Positions 8,892 through 18,065 are shown, counted from the first letter of the stretch. The stretch is 64,000 nucleotides of DNA from Mordavella massiliensis (GCF_016901695.1 NZ_JACJKS010000004.1:62001-126000); one strand, 5' to 3'. Translations and numbers: made by a program. Notes: generated by a model from the letters alone, not told the origin.

Positions 8892-11006
8892 ATGAAAAGA
8901 TGGGAGATAACAGAAAACAGGATCCACCTTGTCTGGGAGATCACGGACAAGAACGAGATCAAACTTTTACATTTCTCCGTCCTTGACTTTGAGGAGGAGA
9001 ACCTGGCGTCCGACACAGGCGTCCAGTCCTTCTACCCGCAGGAGATCCTTGTGACGGGACAGGACAGGGTGGGAGAGCGCCACGGGTCCAAGTATATCCA
9101 GACGTCGCCCGGCTACCGCATGAAATATGTGGATTTCAGGGACAGCCGCAATGAGAAGGGGCGCTTGCTGGAGATCGTGACAAAAGACGACATCACCGGC
9201 CTTGAGCTGACCAGCTACATGCAGTTCTACGACGGGATCTCCGTGGTGAGATGCTGGACGGAAGTCGCGAACAAAGGGAGCGAACCGCAGGGCCTGGAGT
9301 ACGTATCCTCCTTTGCCCTCAACGGCATAGACAAGGAAGGACTTACGGACTTCGACGACAAGATGGAGCTGTGGATCCCGCACAACAGTTGGGAGAAAGA
9401 ACTCTGCTGGCAGAAATACACACTCCGGGAGCTGGGCATGGCTGCCTCGCAGCCGGAGATCATGCACCGCTCCTCCAAGGCGGTCGAGATCTCCAACACC
9501 GGCAACTGGTCGGCCAAGGAGTACATTCCCATGGGATACATCCACAACCGGGAGATGAACGCGTCCCTCTTCTGGCAGATTGAGCACAACGGCTCCTGGT
9601 ACTGGGAGATCAGCGACCAGGACGGCCACGTGTACCTGAAGCTGAGCGGACCGACGGAGCATCACAACTCCTGGTGGAAGAACCTGAAGCCGGGGGAGAT
9701 GTTCGTCACGGTTCCCGTGAGCGTGGGAAGCGCAGCCGGAGGCTTTGACGAGGCCATGGACGAGCTGACAAAGTACAGGCGCGCCATCCGCCGGGTGAAC
9801 GACGACAACGAGAAGCTCCAGGTCATCTTTAACGACTACATGAACTGCCTGTTCGGCGATCCGACCACAGACAAAGAGATCCCGCTGATCGACAAGGCTG
9901 CGGAGGCGGGGTGCGAATACTACTGCATCGACTGCGGCTGGTACTCGGAAGGATACTGGTGGGACGGCGTGGGCGAGTGGCTTCCGTGTGAGAAGCGTTT
10001 CCCGGGCGGTCTTCGAAAGCTGATGGACTACATCCGGTCCAAAGGGATGATCCCCGGCGTGTGGCTGGAGCTTGAGGTCATGGGCATCAAATGCCCGAAG
10101 GCGGACAGGGTGCCGGACGACTGGTACTTTATGCGCCACGGGAAAAAGGTCCTTGACAGGAGCCGGTATCAGCTTGATTTCAGAAACCCGCAGGTCATCG
10201 AACACGCGACGGAGGTCATCGACAGGCTTGTCAATGAATACGGCGTCGGCTATATCAAGATGGACTACAACATCGAGCCCGGCATCGGGACAGAGGTGAA
10301 CGCGGACAGCAGCGGCGACGGCCTGCTCGGCCACAACCGGGCATACCTGAACTGGCTGGACGGGATCTTCCGGAAGTATCCGGACCTGATCATCGAGAAC
10401 TGCTCTTCCGGCGGCCTGCGTATGGACTACGCCATGCTGTCCAGATACAGCATCCAGTCCACAAGCGACCAGGAGGATTATATCCGGTACGCCACCGTGT
10501 CGGCCAACGCGCCCTCAGCCGTTACGCCGGAGCAGGCGGCGGTCTGGTCTTATCCGCTGACGGACGGGGACAGCGAGGAGGTCATCTTCAACATGATCAA
10601 CGCGCTCCTTCTGCGGATCCATCAGAGCGGGCATCTTGTCAACTTAAGCCCGGAGAGGATGGGCTATGTGCAGGAGGCCATCGCCTACTACAAGACGATC
10701 CGGAAGGATATCAAGACGGCGCTTCCGTACTGGCCCACCGGCATCTCGCAGTATACGGATCCATGGGTCAGCCTGGGACTTAGGTGCGAAGGCAAAGACT
10801 ATATTGCCGTGTGGAGAAGGAACAGCCAGGAGGACATCATCACGCTTCCGGTTGCGCATCTGAAAGGGCGGGACGTGAAGGTGATCTGCGGCTATCCGGG
10901 CAAGGCCGGCTGTGAGTTCCACTGGAACAGGGAAGCAGGGGAGCTGACGGCGAAGCTTCCGGCGCGGATCAGCGCGAGACTTTTTGAACTGCGCTATGAA
11001 GCGTAA
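8892..11006 (+). CDS. Alpha-galactosidase, GH36
   Basis: A 704-residue cytoplasmic GH36 enzyme that removes terminal alpha-1,6-galactose from melibiose, raffinose or stachyose with retention of configuration. The N-terminal beta-sandwich covers roughly residues 1-290 and the TIM barrel about 300-610. The nucleophile is most likely Asp458 in YIKMDYN. The acid/base is probably Asp526 in STSDQED. ENCSSGGLRMD (502-512) is the usual substrate-binding segment. There is no signal peptide, so imported sugar is cut inside the cell. The gene ends the transport operon; a strong bidirectional terminator follows. Exact substrate preference is not visible. Confidence 0.9.
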   Translation: MKRWEITENRIHLVWEITDKNEIKLLHFSVLDFEEENLASDTGVQSFYPQEILVTGQDRVGERHGSKYIQTSPGYRMKYVDFRDSRNEKGRLLEIVTKDDITGLELTSYMQFYDGISVVRCWTEVANKGSEPQGLEYVSSFALNGIDKEGLTDFDDKMELWIPHNSWEKELCWQKYTLRELGMAASQPEIMHRSSKAVEISNTGNWSAKEYIPMGYIHNREMNASLFWQIEHNGSWYWEISDQDGHVYLKLSGPTEHHNSWWKNLKPGEMFVTVPVSVGSAAGGFDEAMDELTKYRRAIRRVNDDNEKLQVIFNDYMNCLFGDPTTDKEIPLIDKAAEAGCEYYCIDCGWYSEGYWWDGVGEWLPCEKRFPGGLRKLMDYIRSKGMIPGVWLELEVMGIKCPKADRVPDDWYFMRHGKKVLDRSRYQLDFRNPQVIEHATEVIDRLVNEYGVGYIKMDYNIEPGIGTEVNADSSGDGLLGHNRAYLNWLDGIFRKYPDLIIENCSSGGLRMDYAMLSRYSIQSTSDQEDYIRYATVSANAPSAVTPEQAAVWSYPLTDGDSEEVIFNMINALLLRIHQSGHLVNLSPERMGYVQEAIAYYKTIRKDIKTALPYWPTGISQYTDPWVSLGLRCEGKDYIAVWRRNSQEDIITLPVAHLKGRDVKVICGYPGKAGCEFHWNREAGELTAKLPARISARLFELRYEA

Positions 11007-11018
11007 GAAAACAGAATG

Positions 11019-11062
11019 AAAAAAGAGAGAACGGGCGGTCTGTTCCGTTCTCTCTTTTTTTC
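11019..11062. terminator. Bidirectional terminator between GH36 and GH4 genes
   Basis: AAAAAAGAGAGAACG (11019-11033) and CGTTCTCTCTTTTTT (11046-11060) form a long stem with A/T tails on both strands, serving two convergent genes. Confidence 0.85.
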
Positions 11063-11082
11063 TCTTTTGCAGGAAAGAGGGT

Positions 11083-12546
11083 CTATACCGTGATCTTTCT
11101 CGCCTCGTGCTCCGCGGCTACCTCCGCAGGCGTCTTTTCGCGAAGCCGGGCTGCGCCGTGATAGTCCCTGGTGGGGATCAGGTGGCCGGATGCAAGACGC
11201 TCTTTTGCCTCCCGGATGCCCTCTTCGTACTGGGGCAGCCACTTCTCCTGGGCGACCAGCATCTCGTCGATCATCTGCCATACCTCAGGCGGATTGCAGA
11301 CCGCGCCGGTCAGGGGATCCATGAGCGCCGCCTGCTTCAGAAGGCTGACGTCTCCGTGTACGGCGGCCTCCACCGCCAGCTTCTGCACCCAGATGGACTG
11401 GGAGCACACGGCCGCGCAGCCAAGCGGAAGATCGCCCACCTTCGGCACGCTGATTCCGTTCCCGTCCACGTAGCAGGGAACCTCCACAACCGACTCCCAG
11501 GGAAGGTTGGTGATGCATCCCTCGTTCATCACGTTGAAGTGGCCGCGGTAGCACCGGCCGGTCTCTAAGGATTCCATGATATAGGAGCAGTGCTCCTTTC
11601 CGCGCTCTGAGCCGTCCAGCTTTTTGGGCTCCTCGGCCAGGATCTTCGGATAATCCGTCTCGAACCAGTTGCGCTCCTCCCTTGTAACCCGCAGGTAGCC
11701 GCCGGTCTCGCCGTTGATCCAGTTGCCGAGATGGATCCAGTCTTTGATCTCATCCGGACGCTTCCTGTACCAGGCTACATACTCGGAGAGATGTCCGTTG
11801 GACTCGGTGGAGTAGTAGCCGAAACGCCGCAGCATATCGATCCGCACCTTCTCCTCCTCGCGGTACTTTTCGTGGTTTTCAAAGCCCTCTAAAAGACGCG
11901 GGATCATATCCTCGCCGTGATGCTTTACGGAGATGTACCAGGTCTGGTGGTTGATGCCAGCGCAGACGATGTCAAGCTCTTCCCGGGGGATGCCCAGCAC
12001 GTCCGCGATCTGGATCTCGCCGTGGATCTCGCCGTGGCACAGGCCGATGGTGCGGACCCCGCCGTACTTATTGCAGGCCCAGGTGGCCATGGCGTTGGGG
12101 TTGGAGTAGTTGAGCATGATGGCTCCCGGCTCCGCCACTTCCCGGATATCCCTGCAGAACGCAAGCATTTCCGCGATGACTCTCTGGCCGTACATGATGC
12201 CGCCGGTGCACAGCGTGTCGCCCACGCACTGGTCGACGCCGTACTTGAGAGGGATCTCGATGTCGGACTCGAACGCCTCCAGGCCGCCGATGCGGACGCA
12301 GTTGACGATGTACCGGGCGTCCTTAAACGCCTCCCGCCGGTCTGTTGTGGCATGGATCGTCACAGGGATCTCGTTGGCGTCCAGGTCCCGCTGACAGAGG
12401 GCCCTTGTCTTTTCCAGGTTGTCCGCATTGATGTCGGTAAACGAAACCTCGATGTTGTGAAACTCCGGGACCGACATGATGTCTGTGAACAGGGTTCTGG
12501 CAAAGACCAGACTGCCCGCGCCTATAAATGATACTTTAAAACTCAT
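11083..12546 (-). CDS. GH4 glycosidase, probably alpha-galactosidase (MelA/LplD-like)
   Basis: A 487-residue NAD- and Mn-dependent GH4 enzyme. GH4 enzymes cleave glycosides by oxidation at C3 and elimination, unlike the hydrolytic GH36 gene next door. The N-terminal Rossmann fold has the dinucleotide motif FIGAGS (residues 8-13). LNYSNPNAM (145-153) is the family signature. Metal ligands are expected at Cys170 in GLCHGE and His200 in GINHQ. The run after the cysteine (HGEIHGEIQ) differs from the HSVQG of E. coli MelA, so the substrate could be another alpha-glycoside. An AGGAGG site precedes the ATG. The gene is divergent from the AraC regulator and convergent with the transport operon. Confidence 0.85.
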   Translation of the reverse strand: MSFKVSFIGAGSLVFARTLFTDIMSVPEFHNIEVSFTDINADNLEKTRALCQRDLDANEIPVTIHATTDRREAFKDARYIVNCVRIGGLEAFESDIEIPLKYGVDQCVGDTLCTGGIMYGQRVIAEMLAFCRDIREVAEPGAIMLNYSNPNAMATWACNKYGGVRTIGLCHGEIHGEIQIADVLGIPREELDIVCAGINHQTWYISVKHHGEDMIPRLLEGFENHEKYREEEKVRIDMLRRFGYYSTESNGHLSEYVAWYRKRPDEIKDWIHLGNWINGETGGYLRVTREERNWFETDYPKILAEEPKKLDGSERGKEHCSYIMESLETGRCYRGHFNVMNEGCITNLPWESVVEVPCYVDGNGISVPKVGDLPLGCAAVCSQSIWVQKLAVEAAVHGDVSLLKQAALMDPLTGAVCNPPEVWQMIDEMLVAQEKWLPQYEEGIREAKERLASGHLIPTRDYHGAARLREKTPAEVAAEHEARKITV

Positions 12547-12665
12547 GATAAAACCTCCTGCTGTATCTGTTTTCTACAATTATAAATTCCCTTGCGCATC
12601 CATGTGCAACCTTTTGTCACTTCAGATAAAAAATGCAATATATTGCCGCATTTATTTTCTGCCTG

Positions 12666-12674
12666 TGGTACAAT
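12666..12674 (+). promoter_or_regulatory. Extended -10 promoter of the AraC regulator
   Basis: TG-G-TACAAT, an extended -10, starts 40 bases before the AraC start codon. No well-spaced -35 is visible. The 159-base divergent gap with the GH4 gene probably holds the operators for both. Confidence 0.45.
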
Positions 12675-12705
12675 GGATACAGTATATGGCATGGAGGAGA
12701 TCTGT

Positions 12706-13617
12706 ATGACAGGACAGACGGAAAAGAGACTTGCGGGGGAGATCACGGCATTTTACGCGCTGGCGCTGCCGGAGTTTCATATGGAAGCCCACACGCACGA
12801 CAGCTGCGAGATCATGTATGTGACGGCGGGGAGCTGTACGGTCCGTTGCGGCGGGGAGCAGTTCCGGATGAAGCCCAATCAGTTTGTCTTTGTCGGGGCC
12901 AGCACGCCCCACTGTCTGGAGATACGCCCGGAGGAGCCGTGCTCGATCCTGAATCTTGAGTTTGCGTTCCGGGACGGCGAAGGCGCGCTGGACCTCACGG
13001 AGCTGTCCGGGAGAAGCAGTGATTTTAAGAAGTTCCGCAGGCACATGCCGCCCTGCTTCTTCGGCACGGATATGCGCAGCCTTGGGTACGCGCTGAAAGA
13101 TCTCATCTCGCAGATCCAGAGGACGTACAAGGGGGAGGAGTACCTGCTTCAGCTTCTGATGGCCCGGGCGATGGCGGAACTCGCCTACTCGGTGACCCGC
13201 GGCGAGGAAAGCACGGGGATCGCCTATCTCAGAAAGGCGTGCGGCTACATCGACAGGCACGTTCATGAGAGCATACGGGTGCCGGACCTGGCTGCCTATG
13301 CAGGCGTCAACAAGTCCTATCTGCAGGCCTTGTTCGCCCGCATCATGGGCTGCAGCATCACGGAGTACGTGAACCGGAAGCGGATGGAGGAGGCGGTCTT
13401 CCTTTTGACAAACAGTTCCATGAAGATCACGGACATCGCCTTCGCCGTGGGCTACAACAGCCGGCAGCATTTCGCCCACACATTCGAGAAGTATCACGGC
13501 TGCGGCCCTATGTCCTACCGGCGCCTTCATGCCAGGCAGATCGCCGCGGACACGGGAAGGGAGCAGTGCGTCGTGGAGGAGGGCGGGATCTCGCGCCGGA
13601 ACCTGCGGATGGACTAA
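12706..13617 (+). CDS. AraC-family transcriptional regulator with cupin sensor domain
   Basis: A 303-residue one-component regulator. I start it at ATG 12706, preceded by GGAGGAG; an upstream in-frame extension to 12592 has no ribosome site and overlaps the promoter. The N-terminal half is a cupin-like ligand domain (HTHDSCEIMYV, then FVFVGASTPHCLE). The last ~100 residues contain two helix-turn-helices (VPDLAAYAGVNKSYLQALF and KITDIAFAVGYNSRQHFAHT). Divergence from the GH4 gene suggests it controls that enzyme and perhaps the transport operon, in response to an alpha-galactoside. This is inferred. Confidence 0.88.
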   Translation: MTGQTEKRLAGEITAFYALALPEFHMEAHTHDSCEIMYVTAGSCTVRCGGEQFRMKPNQFVFVGASTPHCLEIRPEEPCSILNLEFAFRDGEGALDLTELSGRSSDFKKFRRHMPPCFFGTDMRSLGYALKDLISQIQRTYKGEEYLLQLLMARAMAELAYSVTRGEESTGIAYLRKACGYIDRHVHESIRVPDLAAYAGVNKSYLQALFARIMGCSITEYVNRKRMEEAVFLLTNSSMKITDIAFAVGYNSRQHFAHTFEKYHGCGPMSYRRLHARQIAADTGREQCVVEEGGISRRNLRMD

Positions 13618-14012
13618 AAATACGAAAAAACACCTGAACGACCATTATAATAGCTAACTTGAAATTTTAAATTCCAGTGCAGAGTTAAATTCCACAGGGG
13701 TTTAAAAATTCCACGTTTTTAAAAGATTTATAATGCTGAATTCTTCAATAACTGTTATAATAAACTTTAAATAATTTCCCTAAAGTGCCGTAAATACTGT
13801 ACTTTACGGCATTTGCAAGCAGAAAATCGCTTATTTTACTACTAATTTACTACTTTTCAAGAGCCTTGCCTGTCAGACGGGATATTCCACATTTTATGTG
13901 GAGTATCTCGTTTTTTCTTTTCAGTCATTATAGATTGTTCTCCTTTAAAATGCCCTTACGGGCATCGAGGGTAATTATGAAATACGTTCGTTAGGAAAGG
14001 AGAAAATCATTT
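13618..14012. other. AT-rich intergenic region with repeated motifs and hairpins
   Basis: No convincing gene lies in these 395 bases, which are far more AT-rich than either side. Contents, in order: three spaced copies of AAATTCCA (near 13670, 13687 and 13707), two followed by C; a hairpin GCCGTAAA/TTTACGGC near 13788-13812; a tandem TTTACTACT (around 13835-13853); a terminator at 13881-13916; and ATGCCC-TTAC-GGGCAT near 13950-13965. The repeated AAATTCCA motifs resemble the multiple terminal repeats of some insertion sequences, but no transposase is present. A decayed element end is my best guess. Confidence 0.5.
13881..13916 (+). terminator. Rho-independent terminator in the AT-rich region
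   Basis: GATATTCCACAT (13881-13892) and ATGTGGAGTATC (13896-13907) pair with one wobble, followed by CGTTTTTT. It would stop transcription before the surface-protein gene; what transcript it serves is unclear. Confidence 0.7.
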
Positions 14013-16205
14013 ATGAAGAACGAAAAAATATTATTGGCACTCACAGACAATGATATTGAGTTTTTACCCCAGACTACTAAACAGGACATTCTAAACACGG
14101 TCATGCCCGTACTTCTGCCGCAGTACACTGTACCGAAAGGACGGGTACAACTTCCTATACGTGGGATGGATGATATTGCGCTAGCTCTTTACATGATCCC
14201 CAAAACAGGCGATGCCCCGCAGCAGATCCCCGTAGAGAAGAATCCGGGCGGAGGAGTGGATTTCACTATTTCCGGACAGGGCGGATATCTGAGGTTGTAC
14301 TGCGAAGACGGCTATACGCCGGAGATAACGATTGAGTCAATTGCGGTAAATGGTGAGACGACCGACACTCCGGTTGCCGGGTTTGAAGATCAGGTTTCGG
14401 TGACAATGAAAGTCGCTTCGGAAAAAGAAGATGTGCCCTTAGTCGGAACGCCGACCGGTACTGTGACGCTTTATAATGGGAAGCCGGGTACAGATGAACC
14501 GCTGGCAACAGGAACACTTGAGGACGGATCCGCTACGCTGGAGTTTACAGTGGATGTGGAGGATCTGCTGGCCGGGAAAATCGATCTGTACGCGGTGTAT
14601 GAGGGCGACAACAATTATGTTTCTGTAAATACGGCGGATGCAACGGTGATCTCTGTGGAAGAAAGCGTTCCGGCAGCACCGGCTGTAACTGCTGTCACAG
14701 CGGACGGCAATCCCTATACTTCCGGTACCTGGACAAAACAGGATCATGTGGTCTTTACCGTTTCAGGGTCAAGTGCGGAAAGCGGGATCGCCGGATATGA
14801 GTATTCTGCAGATGGCGGGAAGAAATGGACTGGGATTACACCGGATGCCGAGGGGGCATATTGCCTGGCCGTCCCGGATGAAGGACAGACAACGTATCTC
14901 TTCCGGGTTGTGACGAATGCCGGAACAAAAGGAACAGCCACCGAAGCGTTTGGCGTGAAGATCGACCGGACCGCACCAGAGGCGGCGATCCATGTCAAAG
15001 ACAATCAGTGGACGGGATTTCTGAATACCATAACCTTCGGGAAGTTCTTTAAAGAGACGGTTGATGTGAACATTACGGCAAGTGATACTGCTCATGCCAG
15101 CGGTGTGGAGAAGGTGGAATACATGCTCTCCACAGATGCATTCGCATCCGTTGACCAGGCGGACGGCGACTGGAAGGAACTGAAAGGCACCAGCGGCGAT
15201 ACATACAGCTTCAGCATCGAGCCGAACCAGAAAGGATCCGTGTATGTCCGCGTGACAGACCATGCGGGCAATACGGCGGTGATCAATTCCGAGGGCATCG
15301 TGGTCTACACAGACGCCGCGCAGCAGACGCCCGCCTTTGACAGTGTGAAGACCGGTGAGGATATTGCAGTCAGCTTCACAGAGTTCGTGATCAGCGGAGA
15401 CAGCGCGAGTAACTACACCCTGACGCAGCCCTCCGGCGTGACAGCGGAGATCTACAATACGTATGAGGCGGAGCCGGGCACGGATTACACGTTGAACACC
15501 AACGATAACGGCTGGGTCAATGAAGAGTTTGTGATCACTGCAGAAGAAGGCTACAGCCTGTCTCTTACGGATACGGCGGACGGGACGTGGACAGATACCC
15601 TCAGCGCATCGGATGAGACGGATAGCGGAGAGGTTACATTCTATGTAAAGAATGAGACGACCGGCGCGATCTCCCTTGCGAAGACGGAAGACTATAAGAT
15701 CGACCGGACCGCCCCGGTGATCGAAGGCATCACGGACGGCGGGATCTACTGCGTCAGCGCGGAATTTACCGTAAGCGACAGGAATATCGACAAAGTGCAG
15801 ATAAACGGGGAGGATGCTGCGGCGAAGGACGGCTTGTATACGCTTGCGGCAGGCGAGTATACCGTCACTGCCCTGGATAAAGCAGGCAATGCCGCGGAAG
15901 TGAAGGTGACCGTCCGCGAGGCCCATGACTTCATCTGGGTGACAGACAAAGAGGCCACGGAGACAGAAGCAGGTCTGAAACATGAAGCGTGTACGGTCTG
16001 CGGATATGCCAAGGATCCGGTAGAGATCCCGGCGATCGAGCAGGAGAAACCGGAAGAACCGGAGAAACCGGCAGGAGAGCAGACTGGCGGTACAGGCGCT
16101 GTGCAGACCGGCGATCCGGCGGACAGCATGCTGTGGATCCTGCTCATGCTCGCAGCGGGCGCGGCTGCGGCAGGCGCGGAGTTTTACCGCAGAAAGAGAA
16201 GATAA
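14013..16205 (+). CDS. Multi-domain surface protein with wall-anchor tail but no signal peptide
   Basis: A 730-residue protein. Residues ~1-100 are polar and unlike a secretion signal. Then come an Ig-like domain (about 110-210, IESIAVNG...), triple-repeat-style beta domains marked by KIDRTAPEAAI and KIDRTAPVIEG, and a cysteine-pair repeat HDFIWVTDKEATETEAGLKH with CTVCGY. A Pro/Glu-rich spacer leads to an anchor tail: VQTGD, a hydrophobic stretch, then RRKRR. QTGD replaces the canonical LPXTG. The tail implies cell-wall attachment, yet the N-terminus has no hydrophobic segment. AGGAAAGGAG precedes the ATG, so translation looks real. It may be a re-headed or truncated adhesin gene; see findings. 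Confidence 0.7.
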   Translation: MKNEKILLALTDNDIEFLPQTTKQDILNTVMPVLLPQYTVPKGRVQLPIRGMDDIALALYMIPKTGDAPQQIPVEKNPGGGVDFTISGQGGYLRLYCEDGYTPEITIESIAVNGETTDTPVAGFEDQVSVTMKVASEKEDVPLVGTPTGTVTLYNGKPGTDEPLATGTLEDGSATLEFTVDVEDLLAGKIDLYAVYEGDNNYVSVNTADATVISVEESVPAAPAVTAVTADGNPYTSGTWTKQDHVVFTVSGSSAESGIAGYEYSADGGKKWTGITPDAEGAYCLAVPDEGQTTYLFRVVTNAGTKGTATEAFGVKIDRTAPEAAIHVKDNQWTGFLNTITFGKFFKETVDVNITASDTAHASGVEKVEYMLSTDAFASVDQADGDWKELKGTSGDTYSFSIEPNQKGSVYVRVTDHAGNTAVINSEGIVVYTDAAQQTPAFDSVKTGEDIAVSFTEFVISGDSASNYTLTQPSGVTAEIYNTYEAEPGTDYTLNTNDNGWVNEEFVITAEEGYSLSLTDTADGTWTDTLSASDETDSGEVTFYVKNETTGAISLAKTEDYKIDRTAPVIEGITDGGIYCVSAEFTVSDRNIDKVQINGEDAAAKDGLYTLAAGEYTVTALDKAGNAAEVKVTVREAHDFIWVTDKEATETEAGLKHEACTVCGYAKDPVEIPAIEQEKPEEPEKPAGEQTGGTGAVQTGDPADSMLWILLMLAAGAAAAGAEFYRRKRR

Positions 16206-16216
16206 GAGACAACGAA

Positions 16217-16252
16217 CAGTGCAGGGACAGGAGAAGTTCCTGCACTGCTTTG
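16217..16252 (+). terminator. Terminator after the surface-protein gene
   Basis: CAGTGCAGG (16217-16225) pairs with CCTGCACTG (16239-16247), followed by the T-rich CTTTGCTGTT. The U-tract is imperfect. Confidence 0.6.
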
Positions 16253-16278
16253 CTGTTCACAGAACTTTCACAAAAGAA

Positions 16279-16321
16279 TTAGCACTCACCTATTTACATT
16301 GCTAACAATATGTGTTATATT
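16279..16321 (+). promoter_or_regulatory. CIRCE operator and sigma-A promoter of hsp20
   Basis: TTAGCACTC (16279-16287), exactly nine bases, then CATTGCTAA (16297-16305), which matches seven of nine positions of the CIRCE right arm. The -35 TTTACA (16293-16298) lies inside it. A 17-base spacer leads to the -10 TATATT (16316-16321). HrcA bound here would block RNA polymerase, giving heat induction. About 110 bases of leader follow before the start codon. Confidence 0.8.
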
Positions 16322-16433
16322 ACACCTAGAACAAAGGAAGAGGGAACGAAAAGGATCCCTTCCATGAGTTCAAAAGCAACGTTTCTGTTATGGAAGCGCA
16401 GGATAGATGTAAATGAAAAAGGAGAGATGACGT

Positions 16434-16871
16434 ATGATGATGCCTAGTATTTTTGGAGAAGATTTATTTAACGACTGGTTTGATTTTTCCTTCCCGGATG
16501 TTGACAGGAAGTACTTCGGAGGAAGGACAGCCAACCAGGTGATGCGCACAGATGTGAAGGAGAAGGATGACGCCTACGAAGTAGAGATCGATCTGCCCGG
16601 CTTTAAGAAAGATGAGATCCGTGCGGAGCTCAAGGACGGGTACCTCACCATCAGCGCAGCCAGGAATGTGAACAACGAGGAGAAGAAGGAAGGCAGGTAT
16701 ATCCGCCAGGAGCGGTTCACAGGCAATGTGAGCAGAAGCTTCTATGTGGGCGACAGCCTGACCCAGGAGGATATCAAAGCGAAGTTTGAGAACGGCATCC
16801 TGACACTGGATATCCCCAAGAAGGAGCAGAAGCAGGTGGAGGAGAGCCGCTACGTAACGATCGAGGGTTAA
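16434..16871 (+). CDS. Small heat-shock protein Hsp20
   Basis: A 145-residue alpha-crystallin-type chaperone that binds unfolding proteins without ATP. A short N-terminal arm (IFGEDLFNDWFDF) is followed by the alpha-crystallin beta-sandwich (about residues 35-140), containing EVEIDLPGFKKDEI and the family end motif NGILTLDIPK. Three ATGs in a row occur; the first (16434) is about nine bases from AAAGGAGAG. The CIRCE-type operator upstream supports heat-shock control. A strong terminator ends this one-gene unit. Confidence 0.93.
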   Translation: MMMPSIFGEDLFNDWFDFSFPDVDRKYFGGRTANQVMRTDVKEKDDAYEVEIDLPGFKKDEIRAELKDGYLTISAARNVNNEEKKEGRYIRQERFTGNVSRSFYVGDSLTQEDIKAKFENGILTLDIPKKEQKQVEESRYVTIEG

Positions 16872-16890
16872 AGAAGGCAAGGTAAGTTTT

Positions 16891-16920
16891 CTCCCCGGAG
16901 GTTTTCCTCCGGGGAGTTTT
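16891..16920 (+). terminator. Terminator after hsp20
   Basis: CTCCCCGGAGG (16891-16901), loop TTTT, CCTCCGGGGAG (16906-16916), then TTTT. Confidence 0.9.
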
Positions 16921-16991
16921 CGTGAGACTGTTCCGGCCTTCGGGCCGTTTCCATAGATTCATAGCAAGTGGATGATCGGGAGGTGATCAGG

Positions 16992-17996
16992 ATGGAGACA
17001 AAGAGAGACTACTATGAAGTGCTTGGCGTTGCCAGAGGCGCGGATGAGAATGCGATCAAAAAGGCATACCGGAAGCTGGCAAAGAAGTACCACCCGGATA
17101 CAAACGCCGGGAATCCACAGGCGGAGAAGAAGTTTAAGGAGGTCACGGAGGCCTACTCTGTGCTGAGCGATCCGGGGAAAAGGAAGCTGTACGACCAGTT
17201 CGGCCACGCGGCCTTCGACGGCGGGGCGTCCGCTTCGGGCGGACCGTTCAGGAGCGGCGGCTACAGCAGCGGCAGCTACAGCACCGGCGGGAACGGCGGC
17301 TACCGGGAGTTCCACTTTGAGGGCGGCAGCATGGACGATATGTTCGACGACCTGTTCGGCGGCTTTTTCCACGGCGGCAGGAAGAAGAGCGGATTCCAGG
17401 ACGGCTTTGGCGGCGGACCGTTCCGGCAAAAGGGCGCTGACCTCCGGGCGGAGACGGAAGTCTCCTTTGACGAGGCGGCTTTCGGCTGTGATAAGATCAT
17501 CTCGTTCCAGGACCCGAACCGGGGCGGCGGCATGCAGACGCTGCAGGTCCACATCCCGGCCGGTATCGACAGCGGCAAAAGCATCCGCCTGAAAGGGAAG
17601 GGGATGCCCGGGACCGGCGGCGGGGAGCCAGGAGATCTGCTCCTGAAGGTTCGCGTCGGAGAAAAGCCCGGATTTGAGAGAAAGGGGATGGATGTGTACA
17701 GCACGGCTGAGATCCCCTTTACGACGGCTGTGTTCGGAGGGGAGGCCCGCGTGCACACCCTCTACGGCGACGTCATGTGCCGGATCCGGGAAGGCACCCA
17801 GTCGGGGACGAAGATCCGCCTGCGGGGCAAGGGCATCGTGTCCATGCAGGATCCGTCCGTGCACGGCGACCACTATGTGACCGTGCAGATCCAGGTGCCC
17901 AGGAACCTAAGCCCGGAGGCCAAACAGCGGCTCAGGGAGTACGAGCGGGCAGCCGGCGGCGGCACGGGCGGCCATGGCAGGAAGAGCGCCGCTTAA
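16992..17996 (+). CDS. DnaJ-family co-chaperone lacking the zinc domain (CbpA type)
   Basis: A 334-residue J-domain protein that recruits and stimulates a DnaK Hsp70. I chose ATG 16992 because GGGAGGTGAT lies just before it; an ATG at 16968 has no such site. The J domain (about residues 6-70) has the essential HPD at 34-36. A Gly/Phe/Ser-rich linker follows (78-130). The substrate-binding C-terminal domains come next, without the four CxxCxGxG repeats of canonical DnaJ. That architecture matches CbpA/DnaJ class II. It follows hsp20 but after a terminator, so it is probably expressed separately. Confidence 0.9.
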   Translation: METKRDYYEVLGVARGADENAIKKAYRKLAKKYHPDTNAGNPQAEKKFKEVTEAYSVLSDPGKRKLYDQFGHAAFDGGASASGGPFRSGGYSSGSYSTGGNGGYREFHFEGGSMDDMFDDLFGGFFHGGRKKSGFQDGFGGGPFRQKGADLRAETEVSFDEAAFGCDKIISFQDPNRGGGMQTLQVHIPAGIDSGKSIRLKGKGMPGTGGGEPGDLLLKVRVGEKPGFERKGMDVYSTAEIPFTTAVFGGEARVHTLYGDVMCRIREGTQSGTKIRLRGKGIVSMQDPSVHGDHYVTVQIQVPRNLSPEAKQRLREYERAAGGGTGGHGRKSAA

Positions 17997-18032
17997 GGCC
18001 GCTTTTCGGAAGATAAAAGATGAGAAAAAAGA

Positions 18033-18061
18033 TTGACAGGCCCCGTCTGTCTTCTTATAAT
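18033..18061 (+). promoter_or_regulatory. Consensus sigma-A promoter upstream of mntP
   Basis: TTGACA (18033-18038), a 17-base spacer and TATAAT (18056-18061), a full consensus match. The expected transcription start (about 18067-18069) falls inside the left arm of the terminator listed next. Confidence 0.75.
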
Positions 18062-18065
18062 AAAT

